The notes beneath the pieces are model-generated. The model saw only the letters and a program-made list of their open reading frames with translations. It ran no database searches and was not told where the DNA came from. Position numbers and translations under genes: made by a program. Positions 53,902 to 63,713 of a stretch of DNA of 64,000 bases are shown here, piece after piece (positions within the stretch are counted from its first letter, which is position 1; each line of letters opens with the position of its first letter). The DNA is from Bufo bufo (taxonomy: Eukaryota > Chordata > Amphibia > Anura > Bufonidae): positions 38,499,468 through 38,563,467 of the forward strand of contig NC_053392.1 in assembly GCF_905171765.1 (NCBI RefSeq). Direction: 5' to 3'.

Positions 53902-54480
53902 AAACTGTGGTCCCCATGGGATTGTTGATTGTGCTGTATATTGAGGTTCTTTTATAGCCACACTGCAATTCAGTTCAATCGACCCTATCATCCTGTCAGT
54001 TAAATTGCTCCCCTTTAACCGATAGATTAGTTTGGGATCCCACGGACCTTTTTCTGTCTGTCGGGCAAAGCTGGGCAGTCCACTTTTAGGGAGGGTGACG
54101 GCAGGGTGAATACAGTAGGGCAGTAGGATGAGAGATAGAGCTAGGGACACTTAGGGTTTTTGACCCAGCACTGTGTCTCTCTTTCTATGTATCTTTTCCT
54201 CTTATTCTATTTTTACACCGCTATCCCTGCTTTGGTCCTCTCCCATCTTCTTGTTAGCATTGCTTCCAAAGGAGATTAACGCAGCCAATGGTTGTGTTCT
54301 TTGTTTGTTTCATTTTTTCAGGGCCCATTATTTTACTCTTGGACATTAATAAATGTTAAGTTTTAATAAGCTACCCATTAGTTGTGAATATTTTTAGGAT
54401 TTGAAGGGTTTAGCCCATTAGTACCAACAGTAGTCTGACCTACTTAAATTGGTTGTGTTATATAGCATAGTCACCCTGTT

Positions 54481-55494
54481 CACACAAAACTATGCATATT
54501 ATATATAAAAACGATCAACACAAAATAGGGAACCCATTGCATTAATTTATTTTTGTGTCAGTTTGCATATTTAAAAAATAAAAAGCTATAGTTAGAAAAA
54601 AAGACAAACTATTTAAATTTTTCCCAAATTTAAAAGAAAAAAAAAATCTCTAAAAGCACATTAATAAAAAGTGTCACGTAAAAAATGTAGCAAAAAATAT
54701 TCCGAAAAAGTTCAGGCCGCTAAACCACCACATGAGCTAAACCATAAAAACATGCCAGGTTTTTGAGGCTTTTTCAGGCCCAGTCACGAAAGGGTTAACC
54801 ATAGGACTGGCCTGGAGAGTAGACTACAGCAGAATGTTATGGATAGCCAAAAGTCAGACAGAATACCAGGAAAAACTTGAAACTAGAAATCAGCTAGGAA
54901 CCAGATGACTGGAGCCGAAATCCACAAAAAAAGGACTAAACAGGTTGATGCCGGAGTACATATGAACATAGATCCTTGGGTCCTCAATAAGAAAACTGGC
55001 CTGGTACACAGTATATAGCAGGCTGTGATAAACACATTAGAGACACCACTGACATACAGATTTATCATGGCAGCAAACTGTGCTGGCACAGATGTCGGAC
55101 GTTAACCCCTTCCATGCCGCTGTACGTAGAGATCAATGTATGAAGGCATTAACAGAGGGAGGGAGGGAGCTCCCTCACCCGTCGGGCCACTGCACTGCTG
55201 TGGCAGTGTCCCGATGGTTGAAGGGTTAACAGAGGGATGGAGCTCCCCAAGGCTGCACCTAGCCTTTCTGCTGCCTAAAATGAAAACTGAAATAGTGCAT
55301 TCCCCCTCTCCACCTTCCCAATACCAAATTCTCAACCTAACCCCTTCTCTCCAGCATTACTGTTAAAGGCATACTTGGAAAACATTGCATACAGTGCTAC
55401 AGAACATACAGAGTAATACAGAACCACATATGTACCTATTACATGGAATGAGGTCTCCCCTGATGTGGATGTTCTCTTTCCTTATCTTCTCCAT
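54481..55494. other. Unassigned sequence, no gene seen
   Basis: AT-rich to 54790. A GTTAACC-bounded stretch and a short GGGAGGGAGCTCCCTC palindrome lie at about 55155-55180. No frame with recognisable content and no clear transposon ends. Confidence 0.4.
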
Positions 55495-56011
55495 TCAGAC
55501 CAGACCGCAATGATAATTTCTTTCAGCCATGTTTTCTCTCTTAGGAAACTTGGCCCCCTCTACTAGCTCTATAGTACAATCATAAGGTCTATGGGGGGGT
55601 AGAACCTCCAGGGTTGGTGATGAGAATACATAAGAATATTCCCTAACAACAGTGCGCAAAGTATCGGACTTTACTGAGACCCCAGCCTGTACAACGGACA
55701 AGCACGAGTCACACTTAGGCCCCCATCTCACCAATTCCCCCTTGGACCAATCTATAGTGGGGTTATGTAGGGCCAGAGGACACAGGGCGCAAACGGAAGT
55801 AAAGTCTGCAACTCTCCTTAAAAGAGAGAAACTTCTTCCGGTCTCCAGAAAAGGGTTCTGGGAGTTTAATCTGGGGCTCAAAATGCGGACTGAAGGCCCG
55901 AGGAGTGGAAGAACCTTGCCCTAACTCAAAAGAACAGAGTTTTTCCCCTAGCTCCTGCACCATCTGCGTCAGATTAGAGACATGGTCAGTCAGGGTCACC
56001 AGAGGATTCAT
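55495..56011 (-). pseudogene. Gypsy gag-pol remnant, second family
   Basis: The minus strand from 56011 reads a Gag start (MNPLVTLTDHVSNLTQMVQ) and the conserved PEPFSGDRKKFLSFKESCRL segment. A deletion near 55800 joins it to a pol lead-in (LHNPTIDWSKGELVRWGPKC, then [20 protein letters not shown]). Most of gag, the protease and all of RT are gone. The family differs from the provirus at 13796-26638 in sequence and LTR. Confidence 0.82.
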
Positions 56012-56039
56012 TATGCAGTGGTTATTGGGCCTGTTAATC

Positions 56040-56730
56040 TGTAACGGTCACGTACAAACACACACAGGGGGGAGGATAGTGACCACTGCGCTCCACCCTC
56101 ACACCTGGCCCTGCCTACTTGCCTCACGAGTCCTAATGACAGGGGATAACTGGACGGCATCTCCCTAACTTAGGATACGTGCGGGAAGGACAGACAATAC
56201 AAATAACGGATAGTGAACGGACCGGGTCAAAACCAAAAGGACAACGCAGTACAGAGGGATAAGCAAAGAATGGTCAGGAGAAGCCGGGGTCATAAATACC
56301 AGGAGAGTCAAGAAGTACCAAAGGAGTCTGCAAAGAATAGTCAGGTGGAAGCCGAGATCAAAATACCAGGAGGGATGCGCAGTACAGGAGGAGCAAGCAA
56401 AGGATCGTCAGGGAACAGGATCAGGTAAGTATACAGGTATCCAACAAACGCCAGGAACCTAAATTAACAAGCAACCTGTGGCCAGCAGGCTGCCTGTATC
56501 TATAGTGGGGAGTGAGGGTCATGTGACGTGGCCAGCGTCACATGAACGACAGACCGACCAGTCGAGCACCGAGTGATCAGCTCTGCGCTCAAGGCAGACC
56601 TAGGAGCAGGGAGTCTACAAGCTAGCAAAGCCGCCCTGGGAACAAGGTCAAACACAGATCCTCGCTCCCGAAGATAAGCAGTAGGTCTGCGGCTGATGGG
56701 AGACCGGTGCACCTTCGGCACCCCGTTACA
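56040..56730 (-). repeat. LTR of the second Gypsy family
   Basis: 691 bases starting TGTAACGG and ending CCGTTACA, positioned 28 bases upstream of the minus-strand Gag start, so it is the 5' LTR. The partner LTR is absent. It abuts another LTR fragment on its other side. Confidence 0.8.
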
Positions 56731-56732
56731 GT

Positions 56733-57134
56733 AAGTATGGCCGTCAGCGTCTGACCCTCTGAAGCTGTGTTGCTGCGTTCTCTGGTTGTTGGTCCAGAAC
56801 GTTTCCCTCCGGATCCCTGTTGGACCTTTGTGGTCTGCTTTGGTCGCCCACCTGGGTTTATGTGTTTGTCTGTATTGTCTGTCCTCTCCCTGGTGTTTCC
56901 CTCTTAGTGACAGTGATGCGGACTAGCGATCCCACCGGCCCGTTCACTATCTAGGGCTCATTCTAGGGAAAGCCAGGGTTTAGGCACGTGATCGCCGCAT
57001 GGGTGAGGAACCCGTCTAGGGACGTCAGGGAAGTCAGGTGCCAGCCGCAAGGTGAGTCAGGGGTCACCACCTTTCCCTCTCCCTTGGGCAGGGCTTTCCC
57101 TTTTCCCTCCCTGTGCGTGACGCCGGTCATTACA
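56733..57134 (-). mobile_element. Partial LTR related to the solo LTR at 62680-63332
   Basis: On the minus strand it begins TGTAATGACCGGCGTCACGC at 57134 and matches the first ~400 bases of the solo LTR. The rest is replaced by the Gypsy LTR ending at 56730. It interrupts the Tc1 transposase at the ENLW codons, so it inserted into the transposon. Confidence 0.8.
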
Positions 57135-57986
57135 GTCACACCACAGATTTTCAATTATATTCAGGTCTGGGGACTGAGATGGCCATTCCAGAACGTTGTA
57201 CTTGTTCCTCTGCATAAATGCCTTAGTGGATTTTGAGCAGTGTTTAGGGTCGTTGTCTTGTTGAAAGATCCAGCCCCGGTGCAGCTTCAGCTTTGTCACT
57301 GATTCCTGGACATTGGTCTCCAGAATCTGCTGATACTGAGTGGAATCCATGCGTCCCTCAACTTTGACAAGATTCCCAGTCCCTGCACTGGCCACACAGC
57401 CCCACAGCATGATGGAACCACCACCATAATTTACTGTAGGTAGCAGGTGTTTTTCTTGGACTGCTGTGTTCTTTTTCCTCCATGCATAACGCCCCTTGTT
57501 ATGGCCAAATAACTAAATTTTAGTTTCATCAGTCCACAGCACCTTATTCCAAAATGAAGCTGGCTTGTCCAAATGTGCTTTAGCACACCTCAGGCTGCAC
57601 TTTTTGTGCTGTGGGTGGAGAAAAGGCTTCCTCTGCATCACTCTCGCATACAGCATCTCCTTGTGTAAAGTGCACCGAATGGTTGAACGATGCACAGTGA
57701 CTCCATCTGCAGCAAGATGATGTTGTAGGTCTTTGGTGCTGGTCTGTGGGTTGACTCTGACTGTTCTCACCATTCGTCGCTTCTGTCTATCCGAGATTTT
57801 TCTTGGTCTGCCACTTCGAGCCTTAACTTGAACTGAGCCTGTGGTCTTCCATTTCCTCAATATATTCCTAACTGTGGAAACAGACAGCTGAAATCTCTGA
57901 GACAGCTTTCTGTATCCTTCCCCTAAACCATGATGGTGAACAATCTTTGTCTTCAGGTCATTTGAGAGTTGTTTTGAGACCCCCAT
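57135..57986 (-). pseudogene. Tc1 transposase, one stop and 3' truncated
   Basis: MGVSKQLSNDLKTKIV opens a paired-type HTH (GYRKLSQRFQLSVSTVRNIL), followed by the GRPRK box (ARSGRPRKISDRQKR) and a second HTH. The catalytic LWTDETKI follows, with TAG immediately after (57510-57512). The same frame then continues through LWGCVASAG, FQQDNDPKHCSKS and SPDLNIIENLW. The spacing between the second Asp and the Glu is 34, as in classical Tc1. The last ~30 residues are lost to the LTR insertion. Confidence 0.92.
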
Positions 57987-58374
57987 GTTGCTACTCTTCA
58001 GAGAAAATTAAAAGAGGAGGGAAACTTACAATTGAACCCCTTAAATACTCTTTCTCATAATTGGATTCACCTGTGTATGTAGGTCAGGGGTCACTGAGCT
58101 TACCAAGCCAATTTGAGTTCCAATAATTAGTTCTAAAGGTTTTGGAATCAATAAAATGACAACAGTGCCCAAATTTATGCACCTGCCTAATTTTGTTTAA
58201 ACAATTTTAGCACACTTTCTGTAAATCCAATAAACTTCATTTCACTTCTCAAATATCAGTGTGTGTGTCTCCTATATGATATATTTAACTGACATTTTGT
58301 ATCGTAACAACCAACGATTTATACAGGAAAATCATGACGATTAACAAGGTTGCCCAAACTTTCACATCCCACTG
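57135..58374 (-). mobile_element. Tc1 transposon (DD34E), truncated by an LTR
   Basis: The 5' TIR on the minus strand, CAGTGGGATGTGAAAGTTTG, starts at 58374 with TA outside (58375-58376). The other end is lost where an LTR joins at 57134. The leader carries a TA-rich stretch and the transposase ATG is at 57986. Confidence 0.9.
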
Positions 58375-58376
58375 TA

Positions 58377-59465
58377 TATTTCTGGTTTGCTCTGGTTGGG
58401 CATAACTGAATTTTCAAGAACTTCGCTTGCTACGTTTCGTCAATTTCAATAACGCTATTTGTCTCCTCTGTCACGCCACGCTTTGTTTTCCATACGCTGC
58501 ATTTTACAGTCTTACCCTCAAAAAAAATAAATAAATAAGGGGTCCGGGGCCCGTGTCATGCTGTTGTTACCCCCTTCATTTCATGTGCACAACCTGTTTG
58601 TTTCAACCCAGTTATGTCTTGTCCTGTCTATGTCTCAAGCCTCCACACATCACCAACCCATGTTTCTGCTATTGTCTACCTCCGCCACACGTCTTTCCTG
58701 CCGCACGTTTTTACATTCTTGTTTTCCACCTTTTCACGTCATCCAGACAGCATCCCTCCTGCACACAGCCTGTTTCATTATTAAGGCGACTTCTGTCTTA
58801 TCCGTTCTCACACCTGTTCACGTTATTCAGGCCACTTTGCGTCATGTACACAGCCTGTTTTCGTTATTCAGGCCACGTCTTGTCATATCCATGTTTCACG
58901 CCTGTTTACGTCTTGTCATATCCATGTTTCACGCCTGTTTACGTTATTCAGGCCACCTCATTTAATGTACACAGCCTGTTTTCGTTATTCAGGCTACGTC
59001 CTTGTCATCCCTTGTCTCACGCCTGTTTACGTTATTCAGGCCACTTCGGTCAATGTACACAGCCTGTTTTCGTTATTATCAGGCTACGTCATTGTCATCC
59101 CTTGTCTCACGCCTGTTTACGTTATTCAGGTCATGTTTTTTCTCTTCTTTTCACGTCACTCATGCCATACGTTGCCATGTCCTGGTCCACTGTCTGGCGG
59201 CGCCTTCAGGCAGCGTTTCTCTCAACATCCACAGCCTTTGTTGCAGGCTCCATTCCTCGTCTTGTCCACGTCTTCCGCCTGTTTTCGTCACCCAGGCCCT
59301 TTCACCCATCTTCGTCCATCATGTCTGTTCCGTCAAGCAGGCCACCTCCTTCACTGACCACAAGCCTGGTTTTGCTACGCACACCATGTTTGTCTGTCCT
59401 TGTTCACTGCCAGGTTGCGTTATTTAGGCATCATGTTCATTCGTTCGCACATCTTGCTCATTGGT
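58377..59465. repeat. Tandem repeats in the leader of the Ngaro/DIRS-like element
   Basis: Units alternating CCTGTTTACGTTATTCAGGC (near 58930, 59023, 59113) and CCTGTTTTCGTTATTCAGGC (near 58856, 58977) repeat with GTCATATCCATGTTTCACG or CATGTACACAG spacers, about 90-120 bases per higher-order unit. A ~300-residue frame is open across it because of the repeats. Assignment to the element downstream is by position. Confidence 0.6.
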
Positions 59466-59813
59466 CATAGCAGCGCTATTTCAGTTAGGCTCCTCCACTA
59501 AATGTTTTCTTTTGTCTCAGTTAAAGATCCGATCCGGTAGCGCCGCCACGAGTCAACAGGACCAGAGTACCTTCGTTAAGTCTGGCTCACCAGGTGGGGA
59601 TATCAGGTATTGGTCCTCTCTTTTCCAAGGTTCGACCACTCGCGGAGCCAATGTCACGGTTCCTCACGTCTCGGGCTCAGTTTCGATCCAAGCGGTTTCA
59701 TCGTGGGCAGCAAACGCTAAGCGCTTACACGGGTTTAAGGTCCTAAACATTTCAGAAGCTGACATTTTCGTTTACTCCAAAAACTAATAAATTTTCTATT
59801 TTCAGCTTCCAGC

Positions 59814-59996
59814 ATGTCACGTCACTCAGAAATCGACGAGACCTCTTCGATTCCGGAATCCCTGGCATCCAGCCATGCTAGTGTGGGGTCACTCCGGAGC
59901 TGGACGGTCCCCAAAATCATAGCAGAGCTGAACAAAAGAGGGATCCGTTACCCAGCTTCGGCCCGGAAGGCGGAGTTATACCTACTCCTAACATAG
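59814..59996 (+). pseudogene. Gag N-terminus with SAP-like motif (Ngaro/DIRS-like)
   Basis: The Met at 59814 (MSRHSEIDETSSIPES) opens 60 residues with a SAP-like helix pair, WTVPKIIAELNKRGIRYPAS ending ARKAELYLLL. This kind of motif is common at the N-terminus of ORF1 in these elements and is thought to bind nucleic acid. The frame is interrupted by the LINE 3' end at 59997, and Gag resumes beyond it at about 61676. Confidence 0.7.
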
Positions 59997-61675
59997 TAAC
60001 ATAGTAACATAGTACATAAGGCCGAAAAAAGACATTTGTCCATCCAGTTCGGCCTGTCATCCTACAAGTTGATCCAGAGGAAGGCAAAAAAAAACTGTGA
60101 GGTAGAAGCCAATTTTCCTCACTTTAGGGGAATAAAAAATTCCTTCCCGACTCCAATCAGGCAATCAGAATAACTCCCTGGATCAACGACCCCTCTCTAG
60201 TAGCTATAGCCTGTAATATTATTACACTCCAGAAATACATCCAGGCCCCTCTTGAATTCCTTTATTGTACTCACCATCACCACCTCCTCAGGCAGAGAGT
60301 TCCATAGTCTCACTGCTCTTACCGTAAAGAACCCTTTTCTATGTTTGTGTACAAACCTTCTTTCCTCCAAACGCAGAGGATGTCCCCTCGTCACAGTCAC
60401 AGTCCTGGGGATAAATAGATGATTGGATAGATCTCTGTACTGCCCCCTGATATATTTATACATAGTAATTAGATCTCCCCTCAGTCGTCTTTTTTCTAAC
60501 GTGAATAACCCTAATTTTGATAATCTTTCAGGGTACTGTAGTTGCCCCATTCCAGTTATTACTTTAGTTGCCCTCCTCTGGACCCTCTCCAGCTCTGCTA
60601 TGTCTGCCTTGTTTACAGGAGCCCAGAACTGTACACAGTACTCCATGTGTGGTCTGACCAGTGATTTGTAAAGTAGTAGGAATATGTTCTCATCACGGGC
60701 ATCTATGCCCCTTTTGATGCAACCCATTATCTTATTGGCCTTGGCAGCAGCTGCCTGACACTGTTTTTTGCAGCTTAGTTTGCTGGTTATTAAAATTCCT
60801 AGATCCTTTTCCATGTCAGTGTTACCGAGTGTTTTACCATTTAGTATGTATGGGTGACTTGCATTATTCCTTCCCATGTGCATAACTTTACATTTGTCAG
60901 TGTTAAACCTCATCTGCCACTTATCTGCCCAAGCCTCCAATCTATCCAGATCCCTCTGTAGTAGTATACTGTCCTCTTCAGTGTTAATTACTTTACACAG
61001 TTTAGTGTCATCTGCGAAAATTGATATTTTACTATGCAAGCCTTCTACAAGATCATTAATAAATATATTGAAGAGAATAGGGCCCAATACTGACCCCTGA
61101 GGTACCCCACTAGTGACAGTGACCCAATCTGAGTATGTACCGGTAATAACCACCCTCTGTTTTCTATCATTGAGCCAGTTACTTACCCACTTACAGACGT
61201 TTTCTCCGAGTCCGAGCATTCTCATTTTATATACTAACCTTTTATGAGGTACAGTGTCAAATGCTTTGGAGAAGTCCAGATACACGACATCCATTGATTC
61301 GCCGCTGTCAAGTCTAGTACTTACCTCCTCATAGAAACTGATTAAATTAGTTTGACATGACCGATCCCTCACGAAGCCATGCTGATATGGCGTTATTTGC
61401 TTATTTCCGTTAAGATGCTCTAACATAGCATCTCTCAGAAAACCTTCAAACAGTTTACCCACAACAGATGTTAAACTTACCGGCCTATAGTTTCCAGGCT
61501 CTGTTTTTGGACCCTTTTTGAATATTGGCACCACATTTGCCATGCGCCAATCCTGTGGGACATTCCCTGTCAGTACAGAGTCCGCAAATATCAGAAATAA
61601 GGGTCTGGCTATGACATCCGGTCCTGGCGATTTGTCTATTTTGATATTTTTAAGTCGCTGTTGTACTTCTTCCTG
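59997..61675 (-). mobile_element. CR1/L2-type LINE, 5'-truncated insertion in gag
   Basis: The 3' terminus on the minus strand is made of TATGTTACTATGTTACTATG repeats (60020-59997). A ~200-base trailer and the RT frame follow upstream. The 5' break falls near 61675, within the segment EEVQQRLKNIKIDKSPGPD, which is the usual short-insert structure from incomplete target-primed reverse transcription. The Gag frame of the host element flanks it on both sides. Confidence 0.88.
60197..61543 (-). CDS. LINE reverse transcriptase (ORF2 part), uninterrupted
   Basis: 448 residues without a stop. The frame is open further upstream to about 61670, so the Met at 61543 is internal and not the true start. 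RT motifs are NYRPVSLTSVVGKLFE, HGFVRDRSCQTNL, VYLDFSKAFDTVPH, SGVPQGSVLGPILF and the catalytic FADDTKL. The C-terminal region has LGILITSKLSCKKQC, a conserved RPHMEYCVQFWAP and RVQRRATKVI, ending NNITGYSY. The apurinic-type endonuclease that precedes RT in complete CR1/L2 elements is lost by truncation. An intact RT frame suggests a fairly recent insertion. On its own it cannot support retrotransposition. Confidence 0.92.
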   Translation of the reverse strand: MANVVPIFKKGPKTEPGNYRPVSLTSVVGKLFEGFLRDAMLEHLNGNKQITPYQHGFVRDRSCQTNLISFYEEVSTRLDSGESMDVVYLDFSKAFDTVPHKRLVYKMRMLGLGENVCKWVSNWLNDRKQRVVITGTYSDWVTVTSGVPQGSVLGPILFNIFINDLVEGLHSKISIFADDTKLCKVINTEEDSILLQRDLDRLEAWADKWQMRFNTDKCKVMHMGRNNASHPYILNGKTLGNTDMEKDLGILITSKLSCKKQCQAAAAKANKIMGCIKRGIDARDENIFLLLYKSLVRPHMEYCVQFWAPVNKADIAELERVQRRATKVITGMGQLQYPERLSKLGLFTLEKRRLRGDLITMYKYIRGQYRDLSNHLFIPRTVTVTRGHPLRLEERRFVHKHRKGFFTVRAVRLWNSLPEEVVMVSTIKEFKRGLDVFLECNNITGYSY

Positions 61676-62128
61676 GTATCCAATTCCTCTTCCTCCGGAG
61701 AGCAGGTGTCAATGTCGACAATCCAGTTGTCATTGGCACAGCTCCACGCCACCATTAACAACTTATCTACTTCAATTTCGGACATCCATAACAGGCTGTC
61801 GGCAGTGGAGTCAAGAGATCCGCCACCCAGCCTTCCCACTCATCCTCTCCCAGTCGCTTCCACGTCCCAGTCTGCAACCCCAGGTAGGGTTCCCGCCTTG
61901 CCCGAAGTAGCCCTGTCCCATTTCGTAAAACATAACATCAAACGGGACATCTTGGAGGGGAAAGATGTAAATCTGGCCGCCATTCTCATTGCCACCCACG
62001 ACACGATAGAGCATCGAACCATCGCGTGCAAAAACGAAATACTCCTTACTCAGCGAGGCCATCTCACTTATTCTTCTGGCAGGCTCAGGGGCATGGCTGT
62101 CCAAAGCAGACCTTGCGGACACCTTTAA
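61676..62128 (+). pseudogene. Gag core remnant (Ngaro/DIRS-like)
   Basis: This continues the interrupted gag. It has a Ser-rich start (SNSSSSGEQVSMSTIQLSLA), a coiled-coil-like segment (LHATINNLSTSISDIHNRLS), a Pro-rich linker, and VKHNIKRDILEGKDVNLAAI with HRTIACKNEILL. It then runs out at a deletion that brings RT sequence unusually close (62160). Start and stop are not native. Confidence 0.65.
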
Positions 62129-62159
62129 GTTGTTACCCATTAACCCACAACTTTGGAAA

Positions 62160-62674
62160 TGTTACGGCTTAAAGTAAGACGGCCTGTACTACTTCGCCAA
62201 CCGCCTCACCTTCGGCTCAAAAAGCAGTCCATGGCTATTCGATCAGTTCGCCCAGGCCCTGCACTGGGTCCTGGTAAACCACTGCAATTGCCCAATGGTC
62301 ATCTATTACCTTGACGACTTTCTGTTGATAGAGCAAACCAACACCACACCCTGCAAACTTGATAGTCTCTTCCAGGTCTTTGCAAGCCTCAACATCCCCA
62401 TTGTCCCAACTAAAATAGAAGGGCCCTCAACCACCATAACCTTCCTCGGCATAGTCTTAGACACCCAAAAATGGAAGCAAGACAGAGGAGAAACTGTCAA
62501 AAATCAAGGAGCTTATTTCCAAATTTGTGGGTTGTAAGGTTCTCTTCAAGCAGGAATTACAATCCCTGCTGGGTATGCTGAACTTCGCCGCCAGAATCAT
62601 GCCCCAGGGCAAGGCCTTTTTATCCATATTATTGGATCTGCTTCAAACAGCCACAGAGCAGGACTCTGGATATT
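62160..62674 (+). pseudogene. Reverse transcriptase fragment with YLDD (Ngaro/DIRS-like)
   Basis: The N-terminal fingers are deleted. What remains reads YYFANRLTFGSKSSPWLFDQ, ALHWVLVNHCN and the catalytic MVIYYLDDFLLIE, then TITFLGIVLDTQKW. A frameshift near 62495 moves the continuation (ELQSLLGMLNFAARIMPQGK) to the next frame. The fragment is interrupted by the solo LTR at 62680 and its target duplication. Confidence 0.82.
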
Positions 62675-62679
62675 TCTGG

Positions 62680-63332
62680 TGTAATGACCGGCGTCACGCA
62701 AAGGGAGGGAAATGGGAAGGCCCTGTCCAAGGGAGAGGGAAAGGTGGTGACCCCTGACTCACCTTGAGGCTGGCACCTGACTGCCCTGACGTCCCTAGAC
62801 GGGTTCCTCACCCGTACGCCGATCATGTGCCTAAACCCTGGCTTTCCCTAAGATGAGCCCTATGTAGTGAACAGGGCGGTGGGATCACCAGTCCGCACCA
62901 CTGACACTAAAAGGAAAACACCAAGGAGAGGACAGACAACACAGACAAAACATATAATCCCAGGTGGGCGACCACAGCAGACAATAAAAGCCCAACAGGG
63001 ATCCGGAGGGTAATGTTCTGGAACAACAACCAGGGAACACAGCTACACAGCTCCAGTGGGTCAGTATAGAAGTCCAGGCAGGAAACTCTATATCTGGCAA
63101 CCAGAGAAGTGAGAGATGGGAATATAAGGAGGTTGGGATTGCTGGACAAGACACAGCTGAGGAGGAGAAGCTACGGATCCCTGAGTGAGCCAAAAAGGAT
63201 TGCAAGGCAAACTCAGAAAGCTACCATTAAGAAAAAACACTGTTTTTAGACATAGAGCGCGCAGCCACCCGCTGCGACTTCCTGACCCCGGGTATAACGG
63301 AATAAGACGTGGCTCTTGACACCCTCGTGACA
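62680..63332 (+). repeat. Solo LTR with perfect 5-bp target duplication
   Basis: 653 bases starting TGTAATGACC and ending CTCGTGACA, flanked by TCTGG at 62675-62679 and 63333-63337. It has no internal coding region, so this is the product of LTR-LTR recombination. A truncated relative in the opposite orientation lies at 56733-57134. The drawn strand is arbitrary because TG...CA is symmetric. Confidence 0.92.
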
Positions 63333-63337
63333 TCTGG

Positions 63338-63660
63338 ATACCCAAGCAATGGCTGACTTGACCATGTGGGATTTCTTCCTGACCAACTGGAATGGGATCT
63401 CCTTATTCGTTCCCCAATGGAGTCCCTCTTCTCCTACCATATTTTCAGACGCAGCCGCCTCCAAAGGTTTTGCTGCCATCTACAATAACCAGTGGTTTGC
63501 AGGCCAGTGGCCACCTGAAATCTCATCTCTCAGCGAGTACCTCAGATCCTCCTCTCTACTAGAAATCTACCCGATTGTAGCGGCCGCTCAAGTTTGCGGC
63601 AGGCAGTGGGCAAATTCCCCGGTGACATTCATCACGGATAACATTTCTTCCAGGTCATGC
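63338..63660 (+). pseudogene. RNase H domain (Ngaro/DIRS-like)
   Basis: The frame gives WDFFLTNWNGISLFVPQWS, then FSDAAASKGFAAIYNNQWFA (first Asp), LLEIYPIVAAAQVCGRQW (Glu) and VTFITDN (second Asp). The D-E-D triad of RNase H is therefore intact. Immediately after TDN a deletion removes the end of the domain and the text jumps to the segment before the recombinase. RNase H removes the RNA strand after copying. Confidence 0.8.
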
Positions 63661-63713
63661 CGGAGGCGGAGCCAGCAGGACTATCCCCTCCAGAGTTCAA
63701 CACCCTACGCATG

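Larger units (their letters stand above)
52907..54465 (+). mobile_element. Penelope-like element with inverted arms and GIY-YIG endonuclease
   Basis: Long inverted arms (about 52908-53381 and 53923-54391) enclose a plus-strand GIY-YIG endonuclease fragment. A ~75-base tail follows the right arm. The 15-mer CATAGTCACCCTGTT lies at 52892-52906 and 54466-54480, a perfect target duplication of the variable long kind these elements make. There is no RT domain, so the copy is strongly 5'-truncated. The arrangement is the same as at 37973-39004. Confidence 0.85.

Noticed and set aside
58553..59470. A ~305-residue open frame rich in Cys, His and Ser
   Set aside because: It runs across tandem repeats, shows the same phrases (SYPCFTPVY, RYSGH) periodically and resembles no protein. 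The frame is kept open by the repeat.
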